Below, piece by piece: positions 63,951-64,000 of a stretch of 64,000 nt of DNA. This DNA comes from JAXLYE01 sp046351595 (GTDB taxonomy: Bacteria > Myxococcota_A > Polyangia > Palsa-1104 > JAEUJZ01): the NCBI GenBank assembly GCA_046351595.1, contig JAXLYE010000002.1, positions 1,054,001-1,118,000 of the forward strand. Reading direction: 5' to 3'. Under the pieces are notes generated by a model. That model made no database searches. It saw nothing but the letters and a program-made list of their open reading frames with translations, and was not told where the DNA came from. The translations under genes and the position numbers were made by a program. Within the stretch, counting starts at the first letter, position 1. Every line of letters begins with the position of its first letter.

Positions 63951-64000
63951 CTAGAACTCGATCACGGTGCGGATCGACTCGCCCGAGTGCATCAGGTCGA
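63951..64000 (-). CDS. adhC: Class III alcohol dehydrogenase (S-hydroxymethylglutathione dehydrogenase), C-terminal end
   Basis: Only the last 16 codons are in the window: a partial codon, then DLMHSGESIRTVIEF and TAG. This matches the usual C terminus of class III alcohol dehydrogenase (DLMHxGxSIRTV). The enzyme oxidises S-hydroxymethylglutathione to S-formylglutathione, the step before FghA, so the two genes form the glutathione-dependent formaldehyde pathway. Call is based on a short match plus gene order. Confidence 0.78.
   Translation of the reverse strand, partial: DLMHSGESIRTVIEF

Overview
The window is a very GC-rich, densely coded stretch of bacterial chromosome with about 50 protein genes and one tRNA. 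The overall content suggests a member of the Myxococcota or a related deltaproteobacterial lineage. The pointers are Hanks-type Ser/Thr kinases in tandem, secreted IPT plus FG-GAP repeat proteins, many large secreted or lipoprotein-like orphans, a SHOCT-domain lipoprotein, a type III glutamine synthetase, and cysteine motifs of the kind seen in myxobacterial exported proteins. That placement is an inference from gene content; no 16S rRNA is present.

Layout. 1-1750: the end of the ribosomal alpha operon (rpsD, rpoA, rplQ) closed by a strong hairpin terminator, then a degenerate G-rich repeat. 2.1-12.2 kb: envelope and housekeeping genes (SHOCT lipoprotein, K+ channel with TrkA domain, Xaa-Pro aminopeptidase, a lipoprotein with a duplicated domain, a 14-repeat FG-GAP protein, a geranylgeranyl-reductase-like flavoprotein). 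12.4-16.2 kb: the most accessory-looking part, with a coiled-coil protein carrying hexapeptide repeats, a lone tyrosine recombinase, a small FN3-like protein and a 640-base non-coding stretch full of G and C runs. 16.2-18.9 kb: preT-preA dihydropyrimidine dehydrogenase operon. 19.2-22.3 kb: two membrane-anchored Ser/Thr kinases. 22.4-32 kb: GMC oxidoreductase, TPR protein, TolC-like protein, SppA, RuvC and GlnN. 32-35.6 kb: recQ-maoC-pdxA operon. 35.7-39 kb: an ABC ATPase-permease-barrel operon whose permease carries a four-cysteine insertion. 39.1 kb: tRNA-Val(CAC) with a perfect-stem terminator. 39.4-43.8 kb: SDR, DnaQ-like exonuclease, HNH protein, GNAT and an aldonolactone-oxidase-like flavoprotein. 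43.8-51.7 kb: a leftward block of a 1262-residue exported protein, a secreted protein, a CsgG-TPR protein, an EEP hydrolase and QueD. 51.9-60.5 kb: orphans, gnd, a membrane-anchored NagZ-like glycosidase behind a triplicated Shine-Dalgarno repeat, and a 7-repeat FG-GAP lipoprotein. 60.9-63 kb: efp-epmA. 63-64 kb: fghA and the end of adhC, separated by three palindromes on a 26-base period.

How genes work together. efp and epmA form a substrate-enzyme pair for EF-P beta-lysylation. fghA and adhC form the glutathione-dependent formaldehyde oxidation route and probably share control by a palindrome-binding repressor. preT-preA encode one two-subunit enzyme. The ABC-permease-barrel triplet and the CsgG block look like envelope transport or assembly functions of unknown substrate. 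No CRISPR array, IS element, rRNA or prophage was seen.
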